60,000 nt of DNA from Antedon mediterranea (GCF_964355755.1 NC_092673.1:19475001-19535000); one strand, 5' to 3'; positions 11,172-23,553 are shown, counted from the stretch's first letter. Notes: generated from the sequence alone by a model not told the origin. Translations and numbers: made by a program.

Positions 11172-12257
11172 TCAAAATACACAAACCATCGAAGAACAGA
11201 CAAAACAGAAGACAGGGGGAGAAACGACTGTGCAGGGATATTTATGCCTACCACTTGTGAATAATATGCATATTTTTTTTATTACATTTTGTAATAAACT
11301 ATGAATATTATTTTTCCATGAAAGAAATTGATCAAACAAGCCTATCTACTTCATTTATTACATTCTCTCCAATATACCCCGATACAATTTTGTTTAAAAT
11401 CTTTCTTCTGTTTTGAAAAATAATCCAAAGTTTATTAAAAACAAAAATTTTCTCCTGAAGGAATTCAACCTTGCTAGTACAGTACAGTAAATGAACTGAG
11501 ATTAAATATTAAAAATAAAGAGGCAAAATACCCTGGAACTGAAAGTAGTTGGAATGTCTTCCAATTTTTTTTTAACTTGTATACTTTGTTAATTTATTAT
11601 AAAAACAAAATGGGACAAAAACATATGCAAATGAGACCAGGTAAAAGGAAGTAAATAATTAAATCCTTGCGCCCTCTAATCCTTCCCCTTACCATACTAG
11701 ACATAGACACAACTTTGTTGAATCCCACTGTGCTACTAAAAACGGCACTTTTCTAGCCCTGTTCCATAGTTGATCCGATTATTAAATGTTTGATGAATGA
11801 ATTGTTTATAGTGTTAAATTTTTTTGTACTAAATTATATATTTTTATATGAATGAATTTTATAATGTCAATTTGGTAAATGAAATGTTTTATATTTTGAT
11901 GTTTTTTCACTTTGAATTAAATTTTGTAAATTAAACTCAATTCAGTATTTATGCTGTTATGTTTTAATGTTATTCATATTTGTTAATAAATATTAATGAA
12001 TTAAAAAAAAGGGGGTGGATTTTAACATCGAGGAGATCATTATATCAAAATGTACGTGCTAGCTATTGTTAAAAATGTATTGTATATTATAGGAATAATA
12101 TCCAATCCACCAATCCAGAGAATAATAAAAGTTCTTCGATATTACACTACACAGCGATAATTGTTACGCAGACAAAAATGGTGATTGCGCCCTCTATAAA
12201 AATTTAAGTTTAATCACCCCAATAAACCACTCGCATGTTTAATATCCTAGAAGAATG

Positions 12258-15200
12258 GAAGGATCTAAATCTCCCTACTCCAATCCAGGATTTCTTCTAC
12301 GCATGTGTAGATATCTACTACGTCATCATATATATATCGTATTTTATTTGCGGTCCGGCCATGTAGTATAATACTCGCACATCGCTATTTTATACCCTAT
12401 ATCGCTTTCTCACACCATCCCACAGCTATATAAGCTATAATACACATGAAATGAAAGGGTACCAAACATTTGCAGCAGTTGAAAAAGATAGTATAATCGG
12501 GTTATGTTTATGCTGTAGGAAAAAGGAGAATCATCGTAAACGAACTAATCATGCCTACTATTCCGGAATCCACTGTATAGCCGTATACCTGCCCTGACGC
12601 ATGACAAATAATAAATATATTATTTGTCATCCGTCAGGGCAGGATTGTATGATTCCACTGACTGTAGGCTACATAGCCGTCGTATACCTGCCCTGACGTA
12701 TGACAAATAATAAATATATTATTTGTCATCCTTCAGGGCAGGTATTGTATGATGCCACTGTACATAGCCGTATACCTGCCCTGACGGCTGAGACAAATAA
12801 GACATTTATTATTTGTCATCCTTCAGGGCAGGTATTGTATGATTCCACTGTACATAGCCGTTACCTGCCCTGACGGCTGACAAATAATAAATATATTATT
12901 TGTCATCCTTCAGGTCAGGATTGTATGATTCCACTGTACATAGCCGTATACCTGCCCTGACGTATGACAAATAATAAATATATTATTTGTCATCCTTCAG
13001 GGCAGGATTGTATGATTCCACTGTACATAGCCGTATACCTGCCCTGACGTATGACAAATAATAAATATATTATATTTCATCCTTCAGGGCAGGTATTGTA
13101 TGATTCCACGGTACATAGCCGTATACCTGCCCTGACGTATGACAAATAATATATATAGCATTTGTCATCCTTCAGGGCAGGTTGTGATTCCACTGTACAT
13201 AGCCGTATACCTGCCCTGACGTATGACAAATAATAAATATATTATTTGTCATCCTTCAGGGCAGGATTGTATGATTCCAATAGCCGTATACCTGCCCTGA
13301 CGTATGACAAATAATAAATATATTATTTTTCATCCTTTCAGGGGAGGATTTTGATTCCACTGTACATAGCCGTATACCTGCCCTGACGGCTGACAAATAA
13401 TAAATATATTATTTGTCAGCCGTCATGGCAGGTATACGGTACGTACAGTGGAATCATACAATACCTGCCCTGAAGGATGACAAATAATATATTTATTATT
13501 TGTCAGCCGTCAGGGCAGGTATACGGCTATGTACAGTGGAATCATACAATACCTGCCCTGAAGGATGAAAAATAATAAATGTCTTATTTGTCATACGTCA
13601 GGGCAGGTATACGGCTATGTACAGTGGAATCATACAATACCTGCCCTGAAGGATGACAAATAATAAATGTCTTATTTGTCAGCCGTCAGGGCAGGTATAC
13701 GGCTATGTACAGTGGAATCATACAATACCTGCCCTGAAGGATGACAAATAATAAATGTCTTATTTGTCATACGTCAGGGCAGGTATACGGCTATGTACAG
13801 TGGAATCATACAATGCCTGCCCTGAAGGATGACAAATAATAAATGTCTTATTTGTCATACGTCAGGGCAGGTATACGGCTATGTACAGTGGAATCATACA
13901 ATACCTGCCCTGAAGGATGACAAATAATAAATGTCTTATTTGTCAGCCGTCAGGGCAGGTATACGGCTATGTACAGTAGAATCATACAATACCTGCCCTG
14001 AAGGATGACAAATAATATATTTATTATTTGTCATCCGTCAGGGCAGGTATACGGCTATGTACAGTGGAATCATACAATACCTGCCCTGAAGGATGACAAA
14101 TAATATGTATTATTTGTCAGCCGTCAGGGCAGGTATACGGCTATGTACAGTGGAATCATACAATACCTGCCCTGAAGGATGACAAATAATATATTTATTA
14201 TTTGTCAGCCGTCAGGGCAGGTATACGGCTATGTACAGTGGAATCATACAATACCTGCCCTGAAGGATGACAAATAATAAATGTCTTATTTGTCATACGT
14301 CAGGGCAGGTATACGGCTATGTACAGTGGAATCATACAATACCTGCCCTGAAGGATGACAAATAAATAATATATTTATTATTTGTCATCCGTCAGGGCAG
14401 GTATACGGCTATGTACAGTGGAATCATACAATACCTGCCCTGAAGGATGACAAATAATATATTTATTATTTGTCAGCCGTCAGGGCAGGTATACGGCTAT
14501 GTACAGTGGAATCATACAATACCTGCCCTGAAGGATGACAAATAATATATTTATTATTTGTCATCCGTCAGGGCAGGTATACGGCTATGTACAGTGGAAT
14601 CATACAATACCTGCCCTGAAGGATGACAAATAATATTTATTATTTGTCAGCCGTCAGGGCAGGTATACGGCTATGTACAGTGGAATCATAAAATACCTGC
14701 CCTGAAGGATGACAAATAATATATTTATTATTTGTCATCCGTCAGGGCAGGTATACGGCTATGTACAGTGGAATCATACAATACCTGCCCTGAAAGATGA
14801 CAAATAATATATTTATTATTTGTCATACGTCAGGGCAGGTATACGGCTATAGTGGCATCATACAATCCTGCCCTGAAGGATGACAAATAATATATTTATT
14901 ATTTGTCATACGTCAGGGCAGGTACGGCTATACAGTGGATTCCGGAATAGTTTAGTAGGCATGATTAGTTCGTTTACGATGATTCTCCTTTTTCCTGCAG
15001 CATAAACATAACCCGATCATACTATCTTTTTCAACTGCTGCAAATGTTTGGTACACTTTCATTTCATGTGTATTATAGCATATGTAGCTGTGGGATGGTA
15101 TGAGAAAGCGATATATATTTAAGTAATACGGTATAAAATAGCGATGTGCGAGTAATATACTACATGGCCGGACCGCAAATAAAATACGATATATATATGA

Positions 15201-15268
15201 TGACGTAGTAGATATCTACACATGCGTAGAAGAACTCCTGGATTGGAGTAGGGAGATTTAGATCCTTC
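12258..15268. mobile_element. 3.0-kb nested foldback element, Mutator-like by target duplication (non-autonomous)
   Basis: Ends are long inverted repeats of about 330-350 bp, starting gaaggatctaaatc at 12258 and ending gatttagatccttc at 15268. The insertion is flanked by an 11-bp direct repeat, ctagaagaatg (12247-12257 and 15269-15279). The empty site survives in segment B near 52350-52362 as 'cctaaaagaatgtcaa', which confirms insertion at this point. No transposase ORF is present. Long TIRs and an 8-11-bp target duplication fit Mutator-like/foldback elements; that superfamily call is inference. Confidence 0.85.
12580..14935. repeat. Head-to-head array of about 27 hairpin units inside the foldback element
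   Basis: Each unit of about 85-90 bp contains a near-perfect palindrome: 'tgccctgacg' + 'tgacaaataata' + 'tattatttgtca' + 'tccttcagggca', then a spacer with 'gattccactgtacatagccg'. About 10 units run in one orientation up to about 13390, then about 17 run in the opposite orientation. The array is therefore hairpins within one giant hairpin. No ORF is present. Confidence 0.92.
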
Positions 15269-15454
15269 CTAGAAGAATGTCAAACATATTAGATTAAGAA
15301 GTAAGTTTTTGTTTGTGTCATTATTATCATACCATATCATATACGGAATTCGTTATACTATATTGTTTTAATAGCAGGTCTTTCTTCTTTTAATTTTTTG
15401 GATCTTATATTCGTATCCTAGACTAGCCTACGCCTAGTAGGCTAGGCCTAGGCC

Positions 15455-15640
15455 TCATTCATACTCTCTCTCTCTCTAGCTAGGCTCGGCCTAACTAGCC
15501 TGGCCTAGCCTAGGCCCTAGTAGTCTATTGGTATTGCTAGGGATTCCCATTGCTAGTAGTTTAGTAGGCCTAGCCCTACTAGCTGGGGCAGGCCCTACCT
15601 CTAGCCTTGCTCTAGCTAACAAAGGCCTAGTAGTAGAGTA
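15455..15640. repeat. Low-complexity 'ctaggcctag' tract
   Basis: Runs of ctagcctaggcctag-type sequence with 'tctctctctct'. A similar tract lies at the corresponding place in segment B (52485-52665). 15641-15982 is unique flank shared with B, with nothing coding seen. Confidence 0.7.
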
Positions 15641-15982
15641 GTAGGCATGGAGGGAGTCTCCACAACTTGCTGTTAGTTAGGGAACGGACATCAACCCCGC
15701 AACCCCTGTCTCTGGGGCTATATACCCTTATCAATACACCAAGCCATCCATCTCGTTGGTCGAATCAGCTTTTACTTTGTATATGAATGGAGAAAAAATA
15801 TATTATACGTAAGCTTTTTAACCACCCAATCAGAAGTGAGTTGACGTTGTTTCTATACTTGTGTCACCACATAACAAACAGGCCTTCCTGGGGTCTCACT
15901 GATCTCATAACATGCATTCAAACACCGTGTTGTGGTCTTTCATTTAAAAGAAACACAGTGTGGTGGTCTTTTGTTTTCATGA

Positions 15983-17199
15983 CAGTGGCGTATCCAGTAG
16001 GGGGGCAGGGGGGCCTGGGCCCCCCTGATTTCGTTTCCGTCGGCACATCATCGCGGCCGTCGGCAAACAAAGGTGCCGGGGAAAAAAATAAACTATTTAT
16101 TCTGACAATAATTGAACTGTAAACATAATTCTTTTGAGTGTTTGTTTATTTACATATCATATCATCATTGATCCCTTCAGATCAACTATTTTTTATTTTC
16201 ATTACATCTAACGAAACACGTAAAAAATGTGTAGCACGTACGTACGGCCGTACGCGGTAGATTGTTTACTCAAAAGTCTTTGACCTTGTTTTTGCATGCA
16301 GTTGAGCCTCTCATGACCTGGGATTTGTATGTCTTCCTACGCTAAGAGATTATATAGTTCCACATGCCATGTGCTTTTTTGTCTAAGATATATTTATTAT
16401 AAGTGCAAAAAACCCGTTTTTTTTTCTCGATATGAGGCCTTTATTATTCAAAATTTTTAAAGAAAAAGCACATATACCATAAAAAATATCCATGTATTTC
16501 ATTTTTGGAACAGAATATTCCGTGAGGCTCAACTACAAAACCACCATTTTGTGATATGATGTCATCGTAAGCCAATCAAAGCTGAGCTTTTTCGCGATTG
16601 GCATTGCTCACGGTTGAATGATTTAGGATTCTAGCTGATTTGATTGGTGGATGCGAATCACCCGCAGCGGAATGTTTTCTCTCGCACGTGTACCATGAAT
16701 CTCTCTGATCGTTACTACACAAAGTTAGAGCAATGAATTTGTCCGAATTCCGTTAAGTAAACAACTTTATATATTTTATAAGCATTTAATAACATGTTTT
16801 ATTGATATTTCCAATGGTGATATATAAAATAAATTACTAAAAAACGTAATTATATGTAATTATTTTAACCAAAAATGGCGTAGTTAATAGAATTGTCGAC
16901 TGAGGCCGCAAATTGTTTTACTTCTTTCTTGGCTAAAAACGATCATTTTCGGCGATGTTTTAGACCCTATATTTCGAAAACTACAAATCAGATTTTCCTA
17001 ATTCTTTCTTTATTGTAATATGAATACAACATACTAACAGATAATGTTGGTTTGGTTTTAATTTTGCATCGTTATCCCCGGATATAAGACAATATGACTA
17101 TGTAATCCTTGATCAGAGACGTCGTGTATGTACACCAATTTTGTTGGCAAATTGGCAATTCCCGGCCCCCCCAACTTCAAAATCCTGGATACGCCACTG
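15983..17199. mobile_element. Non-autonomous hAT-like DNA transposon
   Basis: Termini are the perfect 15-bp inverted repeat cagtggcgtatccag / ctggatacgccactg, flanked by an 8-bp direct repeat tttcatga (15975-15982 and 17200-17207). Segment B lacks the element and shows the uninterrupted 'gttttcatgatacatc' near 54059. An 8-bp duplication with CAGTGGCG-type ends is the hAT hallmark. A G-rich run and a C-rich run lie next to the two ends. No transposase frame is visible. Confidence 0.85.
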
Positions 17200-17407
17200 T
17201 TTCATGATGCATCGAAACGACGAATAACTGTTGCATAGTTTGACGTAATGCGTAAAAAACTACTGAACTTTTCTATTTAATACTGAAATTTATTTTAACA
17301 ATTTGAGAACTTGCAATGCACATAGAATATGATCATGGACCTATCTAATTTATAGGTCCATGGTATGATAAAGAAATTGGTACACTATTTAAAAAGTGTA
17401 ATAAGGG

Positions 17408-18310
17408 ATCATCTCACAGTGTGTTGATTGACTTGGTACTGTAGACCATTCACTGTGACTGCTGTGTACAATCTCACAGTGTGTTGATTGACTTGGTACT
17501 GTACACCATGCACTGTGGCTGCTGTGTACAATCTCACAGTGTGTTGATTGACTTGGTACTGTACACCATTCACTGTGGCTGCTGTGTACAATCTCACAGT
17601 GTGTTGATTGACTTGGTACTGTACACCATGCACTGTGGCTGCTGTGTACAATCTCACAGTGTGTTGATTGACTTGGTACTGTAGACCATTCACTGTGGCT
17701 GCTGTGTACAATCTCACAGTGTGTTGATTGACTTGGTACTGTACACCATGCACTATGGCTGCTGTGTACAATCTCACAATGTGTTGATTGACTTGGTACT
17801 GTAGACCATGCACTGTGGCTGCTGTGTACCATCTCACAGTGTGTTGATTGAATTGGTACTGTAGACCATTCACTGTGACTGCTGTGTACAATCTCACAGT
17901 GTGTTGATTGACTTGGTACTGTACACCATGCACTGTGGCTGCTGTGTACAATCTCACAGTGTGTTGATTGACTTGGTACTGTACACCATGCACTGTGGCT
18001 GCTGTGTACAATCTCACAGTGTGTTGATTGACTTGGTACTGTACACCATGCACTGTGGCTGCTGTGTACAATCTCACAGTGTGTTGATTGACTTGGTACT
18101 GTACACCATGCACTGTGGCTGCTGTGTACAATCTCACAGTGTGTTGATTGACTTGGTACTGTACACCATGCACTGTGGCTGCTGTGTACAATCTCACAGT
18201 GTGTTGATTGACTTGGTACTGTACACCATGCACTGTTGCTGCTGTGTACAACCTCACAGTGTGTTGATTGACTTGGTACTGTACACCATGCACTGTGGCT
18301 GCTGTGAGTA
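17408..18310. repeat. 60-bp minisatellite, 15 copies
   Basis: The unit contains 'ctcacagtgtgttgattgac', 'ttggtactgta' and 'caccatgcactgtggctgct'. Unit length is exactly 60 bp, so frames without a stop in one unit stay open through the array on both strands. Those frames (up to 324 codons, minus) are artefacts of period 60. Segment B has a single unit at about 54269-54328. Confidence 0.95.
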
Positions 18311-19075
18311 CAGTACATGCCATATCTGAATTTCCTCAACTCAGGATGAATGCCACTATACATTTATGATACAGTTTTGTCACAATTGTGTGCATTAACT
18401 ATTAATACGTTATCAGATTTGTGATTTGTGATACATTATTTGTACTGACAAGTATCTGTCATCTATTATCAGATATCAATTGTCTGGTAAAATTGTCAAC
18501 TAGATGTTGTCTTATGATTACCTCATCCTTTGGAAGGAACATAAAGTTGTGAACAACCTAAATACACATTTTATGTGTCAAGTAGGATAATTGTAGGTGC
18601 TGTACTATGGCTACTGTAAATCTGAATTCAGTTTCCAGTTACACCATCAAAAATACTTTTTATTTTTTGTTTTATTGACATTAATTTATTGTGACTTAAA
18701 AGTTTAATTTGTTTAAAAGAGTATTAGTATTTCTAATGTACAGTATACTACAAAGGATTGTGTTGTTGTTTTGTGTGTTAGATTGTGCACATAAGACATG
18801 TGTATTGTTACAGCACAAAATAAAACTGATAGGAAATTTAATTTCATTATGCAATTATTTTATCTTAATTAGTCAGTTTAACATTTTTTCATGTCTTAGA
18901 CTTAGAGCACTCTTCATACTAATGGAGATTTGGTAACATGCATTGACAGTTGACAAACATTTTGTGGTTTTAATAAATTAAATAATTTATTATAATATAG
19001 GGTAAGTTACACAGAAAAAGTCATGTGATGATGTGTGTTTGCCTAGCCCTTGTTTAAGGTGCACTTTCACATTGA

Positions 19076-20190
19076 CCGTGTTCGTACGGCGATTGAAATA
19101 CACGTTTATTTGGTTTTTACCCTTGGGGTAAAACCCATACGACGTTCGTACGAATAAACAAAGTACCGGTAAGCTGACACGAAACCAATTAAGATCGGAA
19201 TTCTTAGGTCAAAAAGCGCCCTCTGTGCGTCGACCCATATCAATTGACATGGCGTGTTGACAAATTCAACTGGATATTGCATGTCGTTTCGCGCGCGAAT
19301 CGTTCAATTATTATTTTTCAATCGACAACCAGACCTATATATTTATAATACATCGAATACAATTTACTTTTTAAATAAATAATGATCGAAAATCCTGCTA
19401 ACGTATGTTGTTTGTTGACCACGTGTGTTTATCGTGCGAGCCGAACTATTGTTGTGGAAATTCCATTTAATGTACAAGCACTGTACCCCTCTTGTAAAAA
19501 TCACCACATGTATTTATCGTGCGAGCCGAACTATTGTTGTGGAAATTCCATTTAATGTACACGCACTGTACCCCTCTTGTAAAAATCACCACGTGTATTT
19601 ATCGTGCGAGCCGAACTATTGTTGTGAAAATTCCATTTAATGTACACGCACTGTACCCCTCTTGTAAAAATCACCACGTGTATTCATCGTGCGAGCCGAA
19701 CTATTGTTGTAAAAATTCCATTTAACACGCACTGTACCCCTCTTATCGTGCGAGCCGAACGGTTGATGTGGTAATTCACAGACACCAGGCTACCACAATA
19801 CAGAACTCCCTGACGTTACATGTACATTATAAGCCACCGATTCGCAAGTTCAGGTCACCGGAAAAAAACCAACGAGTTGATTATTTATATATAATTTTAC
19901 AAAACAATAGATATACATTCGCATTAACGAAAAAGAACATTTTAAACAATAATTGTTAAACAATCAGAAAGCTTATTTGAGGTCGCGATTTGACATAATC
20001 CCGTTAACGCTTGATTAATTATACCCCGAGGCAGCGTGTAATTGGAATGGGATTGAAATAACCAGTAAAGTTGGTGGATTTTTCGTCCAGATGGTTTTCT
20101 AATTTTTTATAGCCAGAGGCGTAAGTTAATTGCCACACGCGACCTCACAGTTGGAAGTACACGGTAGTTTCAGTCCCGTCCGAACAGGCC
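19076..20190. mobile_element. 1.1-kb TIR element present in segment A only
   Basis: Imperfect inverted ends: 'tgttcgtacggcgattgaaa' on the left matches the complement of the right end, 'tgttcggacgggactgaaac'. The candidate target duplication is cattga (19070-19075 and 20191-20196). Segment B reads straight through here ('tttcaccttggctggaaa', about 55268). No transposase ORF is present. Superfamily not determined. Confidence 0.65.
19418..19750. repeat. 85-bp tandem repeat, about 4 copies, within the TIR element
   Basis: Units start at 19418, 19503, 19588 and 19673 ('accacgtgt.tttatcgtgcg'), and a fifth is truncated. Most copies carry CACGTG. The open frames over it are repeat artefacts. Confidence 0.9.
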
Positions 20191-20772
20191 CATTGACTGG
20201 AAAACCCCAGGGCAGTTTTCAGTCATTGTTGTCTTTCAGGTTTAGACACGCAAGTGATTATTAATTTCAATAGACCATATCATAAAAACCCATCAAAAAC
20301 TGCGTTTGTGAGTTTGTTCTCTGTTGATATAAAATCTTTTATTTTCCATTAAATAGGCTGACATGCAAGACTGATTAAGAAGTCATGTGACATACAGAAG
20401 GCGGCAAAGAGGGTGTTGGCATTTTGCATAACAATAAACACCTTGTAGGCTGGTAGCGTCCATTGATGTACAGTAGGGCTGTACAATCCCATTGCTGGAC
20501 TAGTGGATGGTGGATTCTTTTACAGACAAATGACATCATTTTATGGTTACCTACAATTATTTATGAATTCATTAGTGTGATGTGAGTTATATATACTGTA
20601 TTTTTAAATTTCATTATAGTAATTTGGCTTTTAAGCTAGTAGAGCTTGTTGTATGAAGGTTTAAACATGGAGCTGTAATAATAGCTGCATGGTTTAAAGC
20701 TAGTCAGTAATAATACAATACAATGGTTCATACAACAAACAGTAACCAAAACATATTTTGGTTTATAATCCA

Positions 20773-21237
20773 ACAGAAATATGTTGTGTGAGAATAAATG
20801 CTGTTTTAAATGTCTTTTTAATTCTTTTTAATTGTGGTTTGCTGTCTTTAAATTAGCTTTTTTGTTTATACTGAGACTATCTTACCTATTGATCAAACAA
20901 TAGTATTTATGTAATTATCAGGGACGTTTCGGATCAGTCATGGTTTTTCCTCCATAGACCAAGATGTTTAATTTAATTAGGAACAAAAATGGTTGGTAGT
21001 TTGCAATAGTTATACAATTTTAAAAGAATGATTTTGAAACTTAATAATCAAATATTTCATTATATGGTTTATATATGATATATATGTGTAAGATTGCAAC
21101 TGTGTTTGTTGGAAATTTATTATTCATTTAATTGTGCGTTGTTTTTTATGCTTATTATGGAATGACATTTAATGCGTGCATGTTAATAATTTTATAAAAT
21201 AAATCATCTTCATTAAATCAGCCATCATAAATAGTCT
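20773..21237. other. Unique AT-rich intergenic sequence
   Basis: Sequence to the right of the A/B homology, which ends at 20772. No exon, repeat or regulatory element is recognised. Confidence 0.5.
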
Positions 21238-21429
21238 AATTATATTACAAAACTAGATATTTCATTAAAATAGATTTTTCAAATAATAGATTTAAACACT
21301 ATTTGATGAAATGTAAATGAAACTACTGTACATTTGTACAGTAGTTTCATTTACATTTCATCAAATAGTGTTTAAATCTATTATTTGAAAAATCTATTTT
21401 AATGAAATATCTAGTTTTGTAATATAATT
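21238..21429. repeat. 192-bp near-perfect palindrome
   Basis: From 'aattatattacaaaactaga' to its complement ending 'gtaatataatt', the two 96-bp arms are essentially perfect reverse complements around 'tgtacatttgtaca', with almost no spacer. It may be a MITE with extreme symmetry or a palindromic duplication. No target duplication was recognised. Confidence 0.92.
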
Positions 21430-21534
21430 TTTCGATATTTACAAAATATCCTATAATTTTTTGCAATGAGTTACAAATTATATTCATCATTAGAATAAAA
21501 TGATCACCTATTGTTATTGTATTAAATCTTTATT

Positions 21535-21850
21535 AGTTATCCGCTTAGTAGCGGATAACTCCTTTTTATTGTATTGGATCAATATTTTTTTTTTTTTTCT
21601 GTATTATTAGTTATCCGCTTAGTAGCGGATAACTCCTTTTTATTGTATTGGATCAATATTTTTTTTTTTTTTCTGTATTATTAGTTATCCGCTTAGTAGC
21701 GGATAACTCCTTTTTATTGTATTGGATCAATATTTTTTTTTTTTTTCTGTATTATTAGTTATCCGCTTAGTAGCGAATAACTCCTTTTTATTGTATTGGA
21801 TCAATATTTTTTTTTTTTTCTGTATTATTAGTTATCCGCTTAGTAGCGGA
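21535..21850. repeat. About 73-bp tandem repeat made of a Helitron-like 5' end, five copies
   Basis: Each unit contains the palindrome agttatccgctta / gtagcggataact, then 'cctttttattgtattggatc', poly-T and 'ctgtatta'. The same sequence forms the left end of the element at 33919-35513. Here only the end is present, tandemly multiplied. Confidence 0.88.
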
Positions 21851-21859
21851 CAACTCCTT

Positions 21860-22990
21860 GTATTAAATGTCCTGTTTCATCATTTTTTTCTGTATTATGC
21901 TTCTTTCCTATCGTAACTTTGTCGGCGCTACTGCAGTTTCGCACCACACTGTTACTGTATATTTTCTAACTAAATTTTTTCTCACACCCACATCATACAA
22001 TTTTTGGCCATTATGTAACATGTTCCCATGATTTAGCCACTGTTAAATTACCTTTATCACAATAAAAAATGCCTTTCAAAACAGCTCCTCGAATATTTTT
22101 ATAATGTTGTTGCTTGTACCAAGGTCATGGGTCAACACAATGTAAAACATTTTTCAAATACTGACGTTGAAATGTGATTTCCTTGTTATATGATACGTTT
22201 TTTAGGTGAAAATTTGTGTTATTACTTTTAAAATATTATTAACATAATTATCATGTACAGTTTATTTAGTCTATTGCGACTGGAACGGGATTGAACGATA
22301 GGATTTTCACCAGATGGCCTAAATGTTTCAGCAAATTTCAAAATAAAAAACGTAACCATAAGAAATTGAGTGTGGTACCAAGCCTAGTTGTGATTGAAGT
22401 AGAAGCCAATTATATGCATCGTTCAGGCCCAGTTGTGATTTGTGTGGTGGGAACAATAGAACTGATTACGTGCAGTCTTACAGACAAATTGGTGCATTTG
22501 GCCTTCTCGTTGTCCAATCAGAAGGAACTGTAAAGAATTGTAAAGCAAAGCTGGGAACCGAGTTAAGAAAACTGTTCACTTTACCAGATAGCAGATGACG
22601 TCACCGTTGAAAACCGTGAGTTACATATAAAAATTGAAATAATAGTTCTTATAGTTAAAGCGCATTAGTTGATAGATGCGATTAAGGCGTAGACTGCAGG
22701 AGCACAATGTAAAACAGGTATATTTTACCTGATTGTGAAATGTTGTTAACAAGATCTAGTAGCCCATCCAGCAGCTGGATACAAGATTGTCAGTAGTTCA
22801 TGTTCAGGGTCTTTTAAAATTCTATTAAAAATATTACAAATAAAAATAATAAATGAATGAAAAACATTTAACTTCAATGATTTGATTATCCTGAGAGCAT
22901 ATTTTTTATGTTGTATTCTATTAAATAAAGAGTGTAGCCTCCCAGGTTCTCTCGCTCTTTCATATCTTTTAAATTAGGCTTTGGTACACT
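21860..22990. other. Intergenic sequence upstream of gene 2
   Basis: No exon, RNA gene or repeat is convincing. An 80-codon frame at 22291-22533 has no recognisable domain and no paralogue in the window. Confidence 0.5.
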
Positions 22991-23424
22991 ATGACGTCAC
23001 CCGATAAAATTCCGATTAGCAATACATGTTATAATGCCTGATTGTAATGACTAGAGCCTTAAGTTATGTACTGTATGTAGCATGACGTCACCCGATGACA
23101 TTCCGATTAGCAATACATGTTACAATGCTTGATTGTAATGACTAGAGCCTTAAGTTATGTACTGTATGTAGCATGACGTCACCCGATGACATTCCGATTA
23201 GCAATACATGTTACAATGCTTGATTGTAATGACTAGAGCCTTAAGTTATGTACTGTATGTAGCATGACGTCACCCGATGACATTCCGATTAGCAATACAT
23301 GTTACAATGCTTGATTGTAATGACTAGAGCCTTAAGTTATGTACTGTATGTAGCATGACGTCACCCGATGACATTCCGATTAGCAATACATGTTACAATG
23401 CTTGATTGTAATAAATAGAGCCTA
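22991..23424. repeat. 91-bp minisatellite, about 4.8 copies, just upstream of gene 2
   Basis: Units start at 22991, 23082, 23173, 23264 and 23355. Each begins atgacgtcacccgat and includes 'tccgattagcaatacatgtt' and 'gactagagccttaagttatg'. Copies 2-5 are almost identical, implying recent amplification. Confidence 0.95.
22992..23363. promoter_or_regulatory. Five perfect CRE/ATF palindromes (TGACGTCA) at 91-bp spacing
   Basis: Every minisatellite unit contains TGACGTCA, the consensus site for CREB/ATF-type bZIP factors. The array ends about 130 bp before the proposed ATG of gene 2, so it is placed to act as a promoter-proximal control. The sites are seen directly; regulation is inference. Confidence 0.5.
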
Positions 23425-23553
23425 ATTTAAATTGAAAAGTCATATTTGACTTTGGATTCCACGCTGGATTGTTCATTACACACCGCGGCGTCATTTTATA
23501 TTATCCTATTTTAAATTTATATTTTTCAGAAATGAAAACAGAAAATCGACAAC

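Larger units (their letters stand above)
11480..20772. repeat. Segment A: paralogous 3'-flank block, copy 1
   Basis: Blocks of segment A reappear in the same order and orientation in segment B (51560-55803). Examples: 'aagaggcaaaataccctgg' (about 11520 and 51595), 'ttaacatcgaggaga' (12023 and 52135), 'ctggggctata' (15713 and 53737), 'acatagaatatgat' against 'acatagagtatgat' (17320 and 54180), and 'aaacatattttggtttataat' at the right end (20750 and 55781). Interruptions in A are the separately listed insertions. It follows gene 1 as B follows gene 2, so gene and flank were duplicated together. Confidence 0.85.

Noticed and set aside
12580-14935. CRISPR-like regular array of palindromic repeats
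   Set aside because: Eukaryotic context, variable 'spacers' are the same sequence in each unit, orientation flips midway, and the array is enclosed by TIRs with target duplications.
15787-16122. 111-codon frame
   Set aside because: Crosses the hAT insertion border, so it is a chance join of flank and transposon.
17389-18363. 324-codon minus-strand frame and overlapping 304-codon and 142-codon frames
   Set aside because: All lie in the 60-bp minisatellite; openness on both strands follows from the period being a multiple of three. No splice or domain support.
22291-22533. 80-codon frame upstream of gene 2
   Set aside because: No domain or homologue in the window and no promoter or splice evidence.
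23532-23553. Upstream ATG as gene 2 start
   Set aside because: Its frame reaches a stop just after the splice to exon 23652; the ATG at 23554 joins correctly.
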